Shown here one piece after another: positions 32,642 through 41,596 of a DNA stretch of 64,000 nt. Position 1 is the first letter of the stretch. Every line of letters begins with the position of its first letter. Position numbers and translations under genes: made by a program. Below the pieces are notes generated by a model. That model saw nothing but the letters and a program-made list of their open reading frames with translations, was not told the origin of the DNA and made no database searches. Where the stretch lies: NCBI RefSeq assembly GCF_016714285.1, contig NZ_JADJNN010000008.1, positions 124,001 through 188,000 on the forward strand, in the 5' to 3' direction. The stretch is from Nannocystis sp. GTDB lineage: Bacteria > Myxococcota_A > Polyangia > Nannocystales > Nannocystaceae.

Positions 32642-35600
32642 GTGCGTCTCGCCCGACCGACGTCGCCTCGCCGGGCCCGGCCAACGCCGCGCTGGCTGTG
32701 GCTGTGCTCGGCGCTGTGGCTGCTGCTCTGCTGCCTGTCCCCGGGGACAGCCGCCGCCAACAGCCGCGACCTGAAGTGGAAGACGCTGACCACCGAGCAC
32801 TTCCAGATCCACTACTACGCCGGCGCCGAGGCGGCCGCGGATCGGGCCGCGATGGTGCTCGAGCGGGCCCACGCGCGCCTCAGCGTCGGCCTCGGCCACA
32901 GCCCGAGGATCCGTACCCACGTCGTGATGACCGACGCCACCGACTCGGCCAACGGCCGGGCCACCGTGTTCAGCTTCCCGCGCATCGACGCCAACGTCAC
33001 AGCCCCCGACTCGCTGTCCGTGCTCGAGAGCTACGACGACTGGCTCGACGCCCTGCTCAGCCACGAGTACACGCACATCGTCCACAACGACACGATCCAC
33101 GGGCTGCCGCGGGTGCTCAACACGATCCTCGGCTTCGGCGTGATCGGCCGGGTCTGGCCGCCGAACGGCCTCCAGCCGCGCTGGGTGCTCGAGGGCCTGG
33201 CGACCTACGAGGAGTCGCGCCTGACCAGCCAGGGCCGCCACCGATCGACGCAGTTCGACATGATGCTGCGCATGGCCGTGCTCGAGCAGGGCTTCCCGAC
33301 GCTCGACCGCATCTCCGCGCCGGCCACGATCTTCCCGCAGACGACCACCGTCTACCTCTACGGCCTGCACTTGATCCACTACCTCGGCACCCGCTACGGC
33401 CACGACAAGCTGCGCGAGCTCAGCCACCGCTACGGCGGCCGGGCGATCCCCTACAGCCTGAACCGCACCGTGCAGGAGGTCTATGGCGTCGACTTCCAGC
33501 AGCTCTGGCAGGACTTCCAGCTCGACATCACCCGGCGCTTCGAGGCCCAGGCGCGGGCGATCCGCGGGCGAGGGATCCGCGAGGGTCGACGCCTCACCTT
33601 CTCCACCGCCAGCGAGGCCTCGAGCTTCAGCCGCCACCCGACCTGGTCGCCCGACGATCAGTACCTCTACTTCTACGAGGACGACGGCCACAGCAACCCT
33701 GGCGTGCGCCGGATCGCCGCGCGCGGCGGACAGATCCGCGAGGGCATCGGCGTCGGTCGCCAGGGCATGACCCGCGGCATCGAGCGCGTCATCGAGGCCC
33801 AGGGTTCGTGCACGCCGAACCTCGTGCCGGGCTCCGGCGGCGACATCGTGTTCGAGCAGGGCAACCTGCACGACCTCCGCTACAGCTGGAACGAGCTGTT
33901 CCTGTGGCACCCCGCCGACCCCGACGCCCAGGCCGCCCGTCAGAGCCCGGGCGAGCTCATCCAGCTGACCTCCGGCCTGCGGGCGCGCGACCCCCACGTC
34001 AGCCCCGACGGCCGCAGCGTCGTGTTCATCCGCAACGACATCGCCCAGTCGCGGCTCGCCTTCCTCGATCTCCCGACCCGCGAGGTCCGCGAGCTTGCCC
34101 CGGCTGGCCGCGTCGAGCAGCTGTACAGCCCGCGCTTCTCGCCGGACAGCCGCAGGGTCGCCTTCTCGGCGCACCGCGACGGCTATCGCGACATCTACAT
34201 CCACGATCGTGACACCGGCGCCCGCGAGCGGGTCACCGCCGACCGCTTCCTCGACATGTCGCCGACCTGGACCCCCGACGGCCGTTACCTGCTGTTCGCC
34301 AGCGACCGCGACGATGTCTTCAACATCTACGCCTATGACCTCGAGGCCGGCCGGGTGCAGCAGGTGACCAACGTGATCGGCGGCGCCTTCGACCCGGTGG
34401 TCAGCAACGACGGCCAGCGCCTGGCCTACGTCGGCTTCTCCTCCACCGGCTACGACCTGTGGGTGATGAAGCTCGACCCGGCCGAGTTCTTCACGCCGCT
34501 GCCGATCTCCGAGGACCTGCCGCAGGCCGACGACCCGACCCCCGAGTTGCCGGCCCTGCACCGCCGGGCGCCCTCGCTGCGCGCCCGTCGCTACCAGCCG
34601 ATCCGCACCTTCTTCCCGCGGGTCTTGCTGCCGGCCTCGTTCGACTTCGGCAACAGCGGTCAGGGCGTCGACCTCGGCCTCAAGCTCGACATCGCCGACG
34701 TCGTCGGCTTCCACAGCCTGAGCGCCAGCTTCCGCGACTACCTCCGCTACCGCGAGCCGGTCGGCGCCGTGAGCTACAGCTACAGCCAGCTGCTCCCGAC
34801 CTTCAGCCTCGCCTTCGTCCGCGACCTGAGGGTCTACGACGACCGCGGTGTCCGCTACAACTACGACCACGCGTCGCGCGACGGCGTCTTCGAGCCCTAC
34901 CTGCTCACCGGCTACCGCGAGCGCCAGACGGTGGTGCGCGCCTCGGTGTCGGTGCCGATCGTCCGCCACGCGATCCACAGCGCCAGCGCAGCCGCGACCT
35001 ACGAGTTCTCGCGGCTGCGCGACCTCAACGAGGATCGCGAGGCGATCGACCCCAACGCGCCGACCTCGGTGCCGCCCGCGGTCGGCGATGTCGGCAGCCT
35101 GAGCCTGTCGCTGCGCTACGACAACCTGCGCAGCGTCACCTACGGCTACGCCAGCGAGACCGGCCGCCACGCCGCGTTCAACCTGTCGATCGTCGACCGT
35201 CACCTCGGCGGCCAGTACGGCGACATCAAGGCGTCGGCGAGCTACGGCGAGCGGATCCGCATGCCCTGGCGCGGTCATCAGGTGCTCGCGCTGCGCCTCG
35301 GCGGCGGCGCCTCGGCCGGCGGCCTCGGTCGCCTCGGGGCCTTCCGCCTCTATGGCACGCCGCTGCCGAACCGCGTGATCCAGGACTTCCTGCTGCGCAG
35401 CCCCTTCGCCGAGGCCGGCACGCTCCGCGGCTTCGTCCCCGCGGGCACCGCGGGCGCCTACTACCTCGTGCTCAACGTCGACTACCGGATCCCGCTCGCC
35501 GACGTCGAGCGCGGCATGGGCTCGCTGCCGCTGTTCATGCGCCGCGTCACCGCGATCCCCTTCCTCGACTACGGCGGCGCCTGGTCCGGGAGGCTCACCC

Positions 35601-35755
35601 GCGACCTGCTCAAGGTCGGCGCCGGCGCGTCGCTGGTGTTCTCGTTTCGCCTCGGCTACCGCGAGACCATCGACCTGTTCCTGACCTACGCCCACGGCTT
35701 CGATCCCACGATCGGCGGCGATCTGCTGCGCGTGCTGGTCGCCCGCAGCTTTTAG
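32642..35755 (+). CDS. outer-membrane protein: zinc peptidase + propeller + barrel, copy 1
   Basis: 1037 residues from a GTG. A basic N-terminus and hydrophobic signal come first; a palindromic element (32739-32755) is translated at the cleavage region. A gluzincin-like peptidase domain follows with HEYTH at residue 141 and the third ligand region WVLEGLATYEES. Next are TolB/PD40-type propeller repeats (HPTWSPDDQYLYFY, PHVSPDGRSVVF, PTWTPDGRYLLFASDRDD). From about residue 660 the sequence is strand-rich and ends in ARSF with a terminal Phe, like an outer-membrane barrel of the Omp85/surface-antigen type. I infer a protease or binding module displayed on or under an outer-membrane barrel. The substrate is unknown. 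The next gene is a close paralog. Confidence 0.85.
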   Translation: MRLARPTSPRRARPTPRWLWLCSALWLLLCCLSPGTAAANSRDLKWKTLTTEHFQIHYYAGAEAAADRAAMVLERAHARLSVGLGHSPRIRTHVVMTDATDSANGRATVFSFPRIDANVTAPDSLSVLESYDDWLDALLSHEYTHIVHNDTIHGLPRVLNTILGFGVIGRVWPPNGLQPRWVLEGLATYEESRLTSQGRHRSTQFDMMLRMAVLEQGFPTLDRISAPATIFPQTTTVYLYGLHLIHYLGTRYGHDKLRELSHRYGGRAIPYSLNRTVQEVYGVDFQQLWQDFQLDITRRFEAQARAIRGRGIREGRRLTFSTASEASSFSRHPTWSPDDQYLYFYEDDGHSNPGVRRIAARGGQIREGIGVGRQGMTRGIERVIEAQGSCTPNLVPGSGGDIVFEQGNLHDLRYSWNELFLWHPADPDAQAARQSPGELIQLTSGLRARDPHVSPDGRSVVFIRNDIAQSRLAFLDLPTREVRELAPAGRVEQLYSPRFSPDSRRVAFSAHRDGYRDIYIHDRDTGARERVTADRFLDMSPTWTPDGRYLLFASDRDDVFNIYAYDLEAGRVQQVTNVIGGAFDPVVSNDGQRLAYVGFSSTGYDLWVMKLDPAEFFTPLPISEDLPQADDPTPELPALHRRAPSLRARRYQPIRTFFPRVLLPASFDFGNSGQGVDLGLKLDIADVVGFHSLSASFRDYLRYREPVGAVSYSYSQLLPTFSLAFVRDLRVYDDRGVRYNYDHASRDGVFEPYLLTGYRERQTVVRASVSVPIVRHAIHSASAAATYEFSRLRDLNEDREAIDPNAPTSVPPAVGDVGSLSLSLRYDNLRSVTYGYASETGRHAAFNLSIVDRHLGGQYGDIKASASYGERIRMPWRGHQVLALRLGGGASAGGLGRLGAFRLYGTPLPNRVIQDFLLRSPFAEAGTLRGFVPAGTAGAYYLVLNVDYRIPLADVERGMGSLPLFMRRVTAIPFLDYGGAWSGRLTRDLLKVGAGASLVFSFRLGYRETIDLFLTYAHGFDPTIGGDLLRVLVARSF

Positions 35756-35864
35756 GCGCCCGCCGCAGGCCCAGGGAGGGCCGAGGAGCAGCGTGCGGCT
35801 CGCTGCCGGGGGCGACCCGCCGGGGCCGTACCGGGCCCGCCGGGCGTGTTAAGCTGGCGCCCGC

Positions 35865-38800
35865 GTGCCCGTCCTCCGCCTCGCACTCGCGTTCCTGGCG
35901 CTGCTGCTCGGGCTGGCGCCGCGCGAGGCGGCCGGCAACAGCCGCGACCTGAAGTGGCGCACGCTGCAGACCGAGCACTTCAACATTCACTACTACCAGG
36001 GCAGCGAGGACGCGGCCTCACGCGCCGGGATGCTGCTCGAGCGGGCCCACGCGCGGCTCACCGTCGGCCTCGGGCACGCGTCGTTCCTGCGCACCCACGT
36101 GACGCTCGTCGACAGCACGGACGAGGCCAACGGGGTCGCCAACGCGGTGCCGTTCCCGCGGCTGCAGGCCAACCTCACCGCGCCGAATTCGATGTCGGTG
36201 CTCGAGAGCTACGACGACTGGCTCGACATCCTCCTGACCCACGAGTACACGCACGTGGTCCACCTGGACACGGTGCACGGCATCCCGCGCCTGGTGAACG
36301 CGGTGGTCGGCTTCGGCGTGCTCGGCAAGGTGTGGTCGCCGAACCTGATCCAGCCGCGCTGGATGGTCGAGGGCCTGGCCAGCTACGAGGAGTCGCACCT
36401 GACCTCGATGGGCCGCCACCGTTCGACGCAGTTCGACATGATGCTGCGCATGGCGGTGCTCGAGCACGGCTTCCTCCCGCTCGACCGCGTCTCGAGCGGG
36501 GCCAACGTGTTCCCGCACGGCACCTCGGCCTATCTCTACGGCCTGCACTTCATGCACTACATCGCCGCCCGCTTCGGCGAGGACAAGCTGCGCGAGCTGA
36601 GCCACGTGTTCGGCGGCCAGGCGATCCCCTTCGCGATCAACCGCGCGATCGAGAAGGTGCTCGGCGTCGACTGGCATCAGCTGTGGCAGGAGTTCCAGCT
36701 CGACCTGACCCGCCGCTTCGAGGGCCAGGCCCGGGCGATCCGCGCCCGCGGCATCCGCGAGGGCCGGCGCCTGACCTACCAGACCAGCAGCTCCGCCTCC
36801 GGCCAGTTCAACCGCCACCCCTTCTGGTCGGCCGACGACCAGCACGTCTACTTCTATCAGGACGACGGCCACAGCAACCCCGGCATCCGCCGCATCCGAT
36901 CGACCGGTGGTCGCATCCGTGAGGGCATCGGCGTCGGCCGCCAGGGCATGAACCTCGACATCGAGCGCGTGGTCGAGGTCCAGGACGCGGCCTCTGGATC
37001 GTTCATCCTCGGCACCCAGGAGATGGTCTACGAGGTCTCGCACCAGTACGACTTCCGCTACTCGTGGAACGACCTGGTGCTGTGGCGGGGCGGCGACCGC
37101 AACAACGTCGAGTCGCTCACCCGCGGCGCCCGCAGCCGCGACCCGCACGTCGCTCCGGACGGCCGCACGGTCGTGTTCTCGCGCAACGACGCGGCCCAGT
37201 CGCGGCTCGCCTTCCTCGACCTGAACACGCGGGTGATCAGCGAGGTCACGCTGGGCGACGATCGCATCGCCCAGGTGTTCTCGCCGCGCTGGGCCCCCGA
37301 CAGCCGGCGCGTCGCCTTCTCCGGCTGGCGCGAGGGCGGCTATCGCGACATCTACGTCTACGACCGCGAGTCGCAGCAGACCACGCGGATCACCGCTGAC
37401 CGCTTCCTCGACACCGAGCCCTGCTGGACCCCGGACGGCGCGTACATCCTGTTCGCCAGCGATCGCGACGACGTGTTCAACATCTACGCCTACGAGGTGG
37501 AGAGCGCGCGGGTGCAGCAGGTCACCAACGTGATCGGCGGCGCCTTCGAGCCGGTGGTCAGCAACGACGGCCAGCGCGTGGTGTACATCGGCTTCTCCGC
37601 GCAGGGCTACGACCTGTGGGTGATGAAGCTCGACCCGGCCGAGTTCTTCGCGCCGCTGCCGGTGACCGACGACTTGCCGGCCATCGACGATCCGACGCCA
37701 GCGCTGACGCCCGGCCAGGAGCGGCCGCTGTCGCCGCGGAGCCGGCGCTACCAGCCGATCCGCACCATGTTCCCGCGGACCCTGCTGCCGGCCGTGGCCG
37801 ACATCAGCTCGTCGCTGTTCGGCACCGAGATCGGCGCGACCTTTCAGGTCACGGACGTGCTCGGCTTCCACGCCCTCACCGCGCGCGGCGGCTACACGAC
37901 GGCCTTCCACGCGCCGGTCGGGTCGGTGGCCTACAACTACAGCCAGCTGCTGCCGAGCTTCGGCGTCGGCTTCGGCCGCGCCTTCGCCCAGCGCAACGGC
38001 TTCCAGCGCTACAACTACGACAGCCCCGAGGGCGAGTCCGGCTACCGGGTGAGCGGCTACCGCGAGCAGGTGACGCGCTTCAACGCCAGCATGAGCGTGC
38101 CGGTGATCCGCCACCCGATCCATAACGCGAGCGCGCGGGTCGAGTACAACTACAGCCACTTCAAGAACCTCGACGCCGCCGATCCGGTCGACCCCAACGC
38201 GCCGGCCTCCCAGCAGCCCGAGGTCGGCGGCCTCGGTCAGGTCGACCTCGCGTTCAACTACGACAACCTGCGCACGGTGAAGTTCGGCTACGGCAGCGAG
38301 ACGGGCCGCTCCGCCGGCGCGCGCCTGTCGATCGTCGACCAGCACCTGGGCGGCCGCCTCGGCGACCTGCAGGTCAGCGGCAGCTACGCGGAGGTCATCC
38401 GCATGCCGTGGCGCGGGCACCAGAACCTCGCGCTGCGGATCGTCGGCGGGGCCTCGGCGGGCGGTCTGGCTCGCCGCGGGGCCTACTACGTCGGCGGCTA
38501 CTCGCAGCAGGAGGACGTGATCCGCACGCTGCTGGTGCGCGACCCTTACAGCGAGGCGGGCGTGCTGCGCGGCTTCCAGCCCGGCGCCTTCGCGGGCCGC
38601 TACTACGCCGTCCTGAACGGCGAGTACCGCATCCCGATCGCCGACGTCGAGCGCGGCGTCGGCACGCTGCCGCTGTTCATGCGCCGCATCACCGCGATCC
38701 CCTTCGCCGACCTCGGCGGGGCGTGGAGCGATCGCTTCACCCGTCAGGCGCTCAAGTGGGGCGTCGGCGCGTCGCTCGTGCTGTCGTTCAAGGTCGGCTA

Positions 38801-38897
38801 CCTCGACAGCATCGACCTGTTCCTGCAGTACGCCCACGGCTTCGACACCAAGTACGGCCTCGACACCTTCCGGGCGATGGTCGCGCGCAGCTTCTAG
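35865..38897 (+). CDS. outer-membrane protein: zinc peptidase + propeller + barrel, copy 2
   Basis: 1010 residues from a GTG, with a short signal peptide. The same order as in the preceding gene is seen: NSRDLKWRTLQTEHFNIHYY, HEYTH at residue 126, MVEGLASYEES, propeller repeats (HPFWSADDQHVYFY, PCWTPDGAYILFASDRDD) and a C-terminal strand-rich region ending in ARSF. Identity to copy 1 is high over the peptidase and propeller parts and lower in the barrel, as judged by eye. All zinc ligands are kept, so it is not decaying. The pair probably arose by tandem duplication followed by divergence of the surface-facing barrel part. Confidence 0.85.
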   Translation: MPVLRLALAFLALLLGLAPREAAGNSRDLKWRTLQTEHFNIHYYQGSEDAASRAGMLLERAHARLTVGLGHASFLRTHVTLVDSTDEANGVANAVPFPRLQANLTAPNSMSVLESYDDWLDILLTHEYTHVVHLDTVHGIPRLVNAVVGFGVLGKVWSPNLIQPRWMVEGLASYEESHLTSMGRHRSTQFDMMLRMAVLEHGFLPLDRVSSGANVFPHGTSAYLYGLHFMHYIAARFGEDKLRELSHVFGGQAIPFAINRAIEKVLGVDWHQLWQEFQLDLTRRFEGQARAIRARGIREGRRLTYQTSSSASGQFNRHPFWSADDQHVYFYQDDGHSNPGIRRIRSTGGRIREGIGVGRQGMNLDIERVVEVQDAASGSFILGTQEMVYEVSHQYDFRYSWNDLVLWRGGDRNNVESLTRGARSRDPHVAPDGRTVVFSRNDAAQSRLAFLDLNTRVISEVTLGDDRIAQVFSPRWAPDSRRVAFSGWREGGYRDIYVYDRESQQTTRITADRFLDTEPCWTPDGAYILFASDRDDVFNIYAYEVESARVQQVTNVIGGAFEPVVSNDGQRVVYIGFSAQGYDLWVMKLDPAEFFAPLPVTDDLPAIDDPTPALTPGQERPLSPRSRRYQPIRTMFPRTLLPAVADISSSLFGTEIGATFQVTDVLGFHALTARGGYTTAFHAPVGSVAYNYSQLLPSFGVGFGRAFAQRNGFQRYNYDSPEGESGYRVSGYREQVTRFNASMSVPVIRHPIHNASARVEYNYSHFKNLDAADPVDPNAPASQQPEVGGLGQVDLAFNYDNLRTVKFGYGSETGRSAGARLSIVDQHLGGRLGDLQVSGSYAEVIRMPWRGHQNLALRIVGGASAGGLARRGAYYVGGYSQQEDVIRTLLVRDPYSEAGVLRGFQPGAFAGRYYAVLNGEYRIPIADVERGVGTLPLFMRRITAIPFADLGGAWSDRFTRQALKWGVGASLVLSFKVGYLDSIDLFLQYAHGFDTKYGLDTFRAMVARSF

Positions 38898-38909
38898 CGC
38901 GGCCGCGAC

Positions 38910-38925
38910 GCGCCTCATGAGGCGC
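38910..38925. other. perfect 16-bp palindrome after copy 2
   Basis: gcgcctcatgaggcgc is a perfect inverted repeat 13 bp after the stop codon. It could form a small stem-loop at the mRNA end or bind a protein dimer. No T-run follows. Confidence 0.45.
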
Positions 38926-38986
38926 CGGCGCTGCCTTGCCGGATCGGCGATCTGGCGCACGCTTGTGGGTCGGAAGAGAGGTACCC

Positions 38987-39454
38987 ATGACCAGCACCAC
39001 TCCGATGCCTGCCGCCGCCGACTTCATGAGCCGTACGGTTCACACGCTGCGGCCCGAGGCCGAGATCAGCGACGCCGTCGGCGTGCTGACCCGCTACCTT
39101 TGTTCTGGCGCCCCGGTGCTCGACGCAGAGGGCGGCATCCTCGGCGTGCTCACCCACGAGGGCTGCATGCAGGCCCTGTCCGGCGCGGTGTTCAACGGCG
39201 AGGAGCCTGGCCGCGTCGCCGATCACATGGCCCGCGAATTTGCGGTCGTCGAGCCCACGGCCGACCTGTTCCGTGTGGTCTCGATGTTCAGCAACCAATG
39301 CGGGCGGCGCGTGCTGGTCATCGACGGCGGGCGCGTCGTCGGCATCGTGACCCGCTCCGACACCTTGCGCGCGCTTCATCAGCTGCGCCAGCCTCGCACC
39401 AGCGACATCACGATCGAGTCGGTGGCGCTCGGCTGGTCCGCGCTTACGCCCTGA
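38987..39454 (+). CDS. protein with two CBS domains
   Basis: 155 residues from the ATG at 38987, preceded by ggaagagagg. It has two CBS motifs: ADFMSRTVHTLRPEAEISDAV with VLDAEGGILGVLTHEG, and VADHMAREFAVVEPTADLF with LVIDGGRVVGIVTRSDTLRAL. A tandem CBS pair forms a Bateman module that usually binds adenine nucleotides and regulates another protein or acts as a sensor. No catalytic domain is attached. It stands alone after the large surface proteins. Confidence 0.9.
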   Translation: MTSTTPMPAAADFMSRTVHTLRPEAEISDAVGVLTRYLCSGAPVLDAEGGILGVLTHEGCMQALSGAVFNGEEPGRVADHMAREFAVVEPTADLFRVVSMFSNQCGRRVLVIDGGRVVGIVTRSDTLRALHQLRQPRTSDITIESVALGWSALTP

Positions 39455-39559
39455 TCGCCCGGTATCGCGTGGCCGACGCACGAACACCCCGCGCCAGAGA
39501 CCTGGGCGGGGTGCCGAACGGGGAGCGCCCCCGGGGAGTATGCGAGCGACCGGCGGCGA

Positions 39560-40876
39560 TCAGCCGGCGCTGCAGTAGAACTCGACGTCCGCGGCCTTCT
39601 CCATCTTGAGCTTGTCGCACGCGGTGCCGCACAGGCGGATGCCGGTGTAGAGGCCCATGCCGTCGTCCTCGTAGACCCAGCCGTTCTCGGTGTTGCAGTC
39701 CATGACGTGGGGGATCTCCATCATGGCGATCTTCACCTTGGTCTCGTCGGGGAAGCCCGGCTGCGACTCGAGCGGGATGAAGCACGACAGGGCGTCGGCC
39801 GCGATCGCGTCGAGGGCGGCCTTGAGCTGGATCTGGTTGACCGCGTTGTAGAACTTCTCGTTCGGGTCGTCCTTGGGCTTGCCGCCGTCGACCGCGAGCT
39901 CATTGAGCTTCTGGTAGGTGTTGGTGGCGTTGGGGTTGCCGTCCTGGGCGTTGTCGCTGACGACGTCCTTGGTGTCGATGCCGACGACGTAGGTCGCGAT
40001 GTTGTCGTTGGCCAGGGCGTTCTGGACGATGGTGTGCAGGTTCTGGTCGTAGCTCTCGAACAGCGGCGGGGGCTGGGCCCCCATCGCGCAGTTGGCCGCG
40101 CCGTCGGTGACGAGCAAGATCGCGGCGGGCACCTGCGGGTCGAGGGTCTTGAGGTGGTTGAGCGCCGCGGTGATGCCGGACGCGGTCGGCGTGCCGCCCT
40201 TGAGCAAGGTGTCGCCGGCCTGCGGGATGCCGTTGAGGATCGCGTCCTTGTTCTTCGCCGCGACCGGGATCTCGACGTTGGCGTTGACGACGCAGGCGGA
40301 GGCGTCGTACTTCTGCTGGGCGGCGGTCGACGGGAACAGGTTGGCGCCGAAGTTGATCGAGTCGTTGTAGTCGGTGACGACCAGCTGAACGACCTGGTAG
40401 AGGCTGTTCCAGCGGGTGATCTTCGGCGTGTTGGGGTCGGCGTCGTGGTCCCACAGACCGGACGGGTTGGCGACCATCGAGCCCGACTTGTCGAGCACGA
40501 GCATGATGTTCGGCGGGATCGGCATGAGCGTGGCCTTGATCTCCTCGCAGGGCGGACCCCCGGTGCTCGAGCCGCTCGGATCGGTGGTTGCGGTCAGCTC
40601 GGTGGTGCTACCGACCGGGCTCGTCGTGCTCGCGTCGGTGGTGGGCGTGTCGGTGGTGGCCGTGTCGGTGGCGCCGCCGCTGCCGCCGGTGGCATCGGTG
40701 GCGCTGCCAGTGGGGGCGGCCTCGGTCGTGTCCCCGGTGGTCAGGGGCACCGTGGTCAGCGAGGTCGCGGTCTGGGTGGTCGTCTGGGACTCGGTGCCGG
40801 ACCCGTTGTCGCCGCACGCCAGGGTTAGAAGAGAGGTCGCAAGGATCAGGGAAACCGACGCGATTCGCATGGCCAT
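39560..40876 (-). CDS. vWA-domain lipoprotein with Ser/Thr-rich linker
   Basis: 438 residues from the ATG at 40876 (40870 also possible). The signal ends in the lipobox SLLTLAC. Residues about 20-105 are almost only Thr, Ser, Gly, Ala and Asp. A von Willebrand A domain follows with the metal motif MLVLDKSGSM, then GGTPTASGI for the second ligand and LLVTDGAANC for the third. Several Cys are spread through the C-terminus. The vWA domain likely binds a partner at the cell surface. This architecture recurs widely in Nannocystis-like genomes, but no function is established. It is transcribed leftward with the next gene upstream lying 143 bp away. Confidence 0.85.
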   Translation of the reverse strand: MAMRIASVSLILATSLLTLACGDNGSGTESQTTTQTATSLTTVPLTTGDTTEAAPTGSATDATGGSGGATDTATTDTPTTDASTTSPVGSTTELTATTDPSGSSTGGPPCEEIKATLMPIPPNIMLVLDKSGSMVANPSGLWDHDADPNTPKITRWNSLYQVVQLVVTDYNDSINFGANLFPSTAAQQKYDASACVVNANVEIPVAAKNKDAILNGIPQAGDTLLKGGTPTASGITAALNHLKTLDPQVPAAILLVTDGAANCAMGAQPPPLFESYDQNLHTIVQNALANDNIATYVVGIDTKDVVSDNAQDGNPNATNTYQKLNELAVDGGKPKDDPNEKFYNAVNQIQLKAALDAIAADALSCFIPLESQPGFPDETKVKIAMMEIPHVMDCNTENGWVYEDDGMGLYTGIRLCGTACDKLKMEKAADVEFYCSAG

Positions 40877-41018
40877 ACTCCGTAAAGCTCGTGTCTGTAG
40901 AACCCCGCGACTATACAGCACCGCTATCGCCGCGGCGGGCCAAAGTTCGGCCCCAGAACGCCGCTGTGCGGGGTCGCTGTGGCCGCCGCTGCGGCCCTCG
41001 CATCGCGGTGACGGGACT

Positions 41019-41474
41019 TCAGCTCGGTGCGGCCGAGGTGTGATCGTGGACGATGCGCCAGCCCGCGTCGGTGCGCAATAATGCCAGGCTGAAGACCCCT
41101 CCACGGGTCTCGTGCGAGGGCTCGAGTGTGAGGCGCCAGCGGCCGAGGACGACGGCGCCGCCCGGGCCGAGGGCGCGGACGTCGAGGATCGCGAACTCGA
41201 GCCGGCCCATCGTCTGTCGGTCCGCGCCGTAGCGGGCCTGGTAGCGGGCCCGCGTCTCGGCGAGGCCGCGACGGATCTGGCCGCCCGAGGTGAACACGAG
41301 ATCGGGGCCCGGATCGTAGCCGCGCAAGAAGCCCTCGAGATCGCCGCGGTTCCACGCGTCCTGCTGCGCGCGCAACAACTCGAGGATCGCGGCCCGGTCG
41401 CGTTGCCAGTCGGACCCTCGCGTGGCGTGGGCGCAGGCCAGGCCTGCGGCGAGCACGAACGCGAGGCCTCGCAT
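41019..41474 (-). CDS. secreted SnoaL/DUF4440-type protein
   Basis: 151 residues from the ATG at 41474, with a short signal peptide (LAFVLAAGLACAHA). The remainder fits the NTF2-like fold: ILELLRAQQDAWNRGDLEGF, then DLVFTSGGQIRRGLAETRARY and WRIVHDHTS at the end. These small cone-shaped domains bind ligands or catalyse varied reactions; DUF4440 members have mostly unknown roles. An upstream start at 41540 adds a non-signal leader and is less likely. The gene is divergent from the RND transporter gene. Confidence 0.82.
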   Translation of the reverse strand: MRGLAFVLAAGLACAHATRGSDWQRDRAAILELLRAQQDAWNRGDLEGFLRGYDPGPDLVFTSGGQIRRGLAETRARYQARYGADRQTMGRLEFAILDVRALGPGGAVVLGRWRLTLEPSHETRGGVFSLALLRTDAGWRIVHDHTSAAPS

Positions 41475-41596
41475 GGCCGGCGAGGATACCGCCTGGGCGG
41501 CCGAATGCCGGGGTCTGTGCCGAGGTGTGCTGCATGTCACACGCGCGGAGACAGGCTGCGGGGGCCCTCCTACCCTGGTATAGCTAGGTCCCCGCG

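Noticed and set aside
38940..38986. Possible sigma-54 promoter before the CBS gene
   Set aside because: The -24/-12 match is poor at the invariant GC, and the spacing is only roughly right.
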